Assembly: GCA_900766975.1 (NCBI GenBank)
Contig: CAAFXO010000050.1
Coordinates: 1 to 34,379, forward strand
Direction: 5' to 3'
Length of the DNA: 34,379 nucleotides
Origin: Bacteroidales bacterium
GTDB taxonomy: Bacteria; Bacteroidota; Bacteroidia; Bacteroidales; Muribaculaceae
The stretch's first letter is position 1, and each line of letters begins with the position of its first letter. The translations under genes were made by a program, and so were the position numbers. Shown piece by piece: positions 34,250-34,379 of the stretch. The notes below the pieces were generated by a model. The model was given only the letters and a program-made list of their open reading frames with translations. It had not been told where the DNA came from and searched no databases.

Positions 34250-34365
34250 AGATCCTGTTTGATAAGTCCTATACACTTAGATCCTGTTTGATAAGTTTTA
34301 TACACTTAGATCCTGTTTGATAAGTTTTATACACTTAGATCCTGTTTGATAAGTTTTATACACTT
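34250..34365 (+). repeat. Four tandem 29-base repeats at the window end
   Basis: Units begin at 34250, 34279, 34308 and 34337. Each starts AGATCCTGTTTGATAAG and ends ATACACTT. The last three are identical; the first has CC for TT at unit positions 19-20. Units 2-4 contain TTATACACT (34298-34306, 34327-34335, 34356-34364), one base from the DnaA-box form TTATnCACA. There are no spacers, so this is not a CRISPR array. The array may continue past the window, since a degenerate TTATACATC follows. Confidence 0.93.
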
Positions 34366-34379
34366 ATACATCCTATAAA

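Noticed and set aside
34250..34365. CRISPR array
   Set aside because: The 29-base units are directly contiguous without spacers and no cas genes are present.

Overview
The window looks like ordinary chromosomal housekeeping DNA from a member of the Bacteroidales (Bacteroidota). Three lines of evidence support this. Several genes belong to families largely restricted to this phylum (a DUF4835-type protein, a DUF5606-type protein, a long NusB). The gene blocks dnaN/exonuclease/coaBC/DUF4835/recN/rlmB and nusB/yajC/ybbR-like/coaE/DUF5606 are of Bacteroidales type. Promoters follow the Bacteroidetes primary-sigma pattern TTTG, about 20 bases, TAnnTTTG. Genus or family cannot be fixed from this alone. 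I see no rRNA, tRNA, CRISPR array, phage, integrase or insertion sequence.

Layout. (1) 60-5875, minus strand: a probable operon of a secreted PD40-propeller protein, a PHP-type phosphoesterase, lepA, a Bcp-type peroxiredoxin and nhaA. (2) 6057-9666, plus strand: etfB-etfA-acyl-CoA dehydrogenase, tightly packed and closed by a strong terminator. (3) 9993-11996, minus strand: a secreted M3-like zinc peptidase. (4) 11997-12416: a 420-base repeat-rich non-coding region holding the divergent promoters. (5) 12417-13546: rpsF-rpsR-rplI and a terminator. (6) 13779-20386: dnaN, a DnaQ-type exonuclease, coaBC, a DUF4835-type gene, recN and rlmB. (7) 20516-24388: nusB, yajC, a YbbR-like gene, coaE and a DUF5606-type gene. 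(8) 24450-26504: a membrane acyltransferase and a convergent S41 lipoprotein peptidase, the most accessory-looking part. (9) 26640-28352: a SulP anion transporter. (10) 28571-34232: a complete glycine cleavage operon, gcvT-gcvH-gcvPA-gcvPB-lpdA, with a split P-protein. (11) 34250-34365: four 29-base tandem repeats running up to the window edge.

Functional links. EtfAB passes electrons from the acyl-CoA dehydrogenase to the quinone or other electron pool. The sliding clamp and exonuclease are translationally coupled. CoaBC and CoaE are two separate steps of coenzyme A synthesis. The last operon encodes all four proteins of the glycine cleavage reaction, including its own lipoamide dehydrogenase.

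I did not find a convincing new multi-gene system. The items most worth a second look are the internal duplication in NusB, a long palindrome overlapping the gcv promoter, the 29-base repeats carrying DnaA-box-like 9-mers, a dispersed 14-base repeat family, the split gcvP, and active-site substitutions in CoaBC and the peroxiredoxin.
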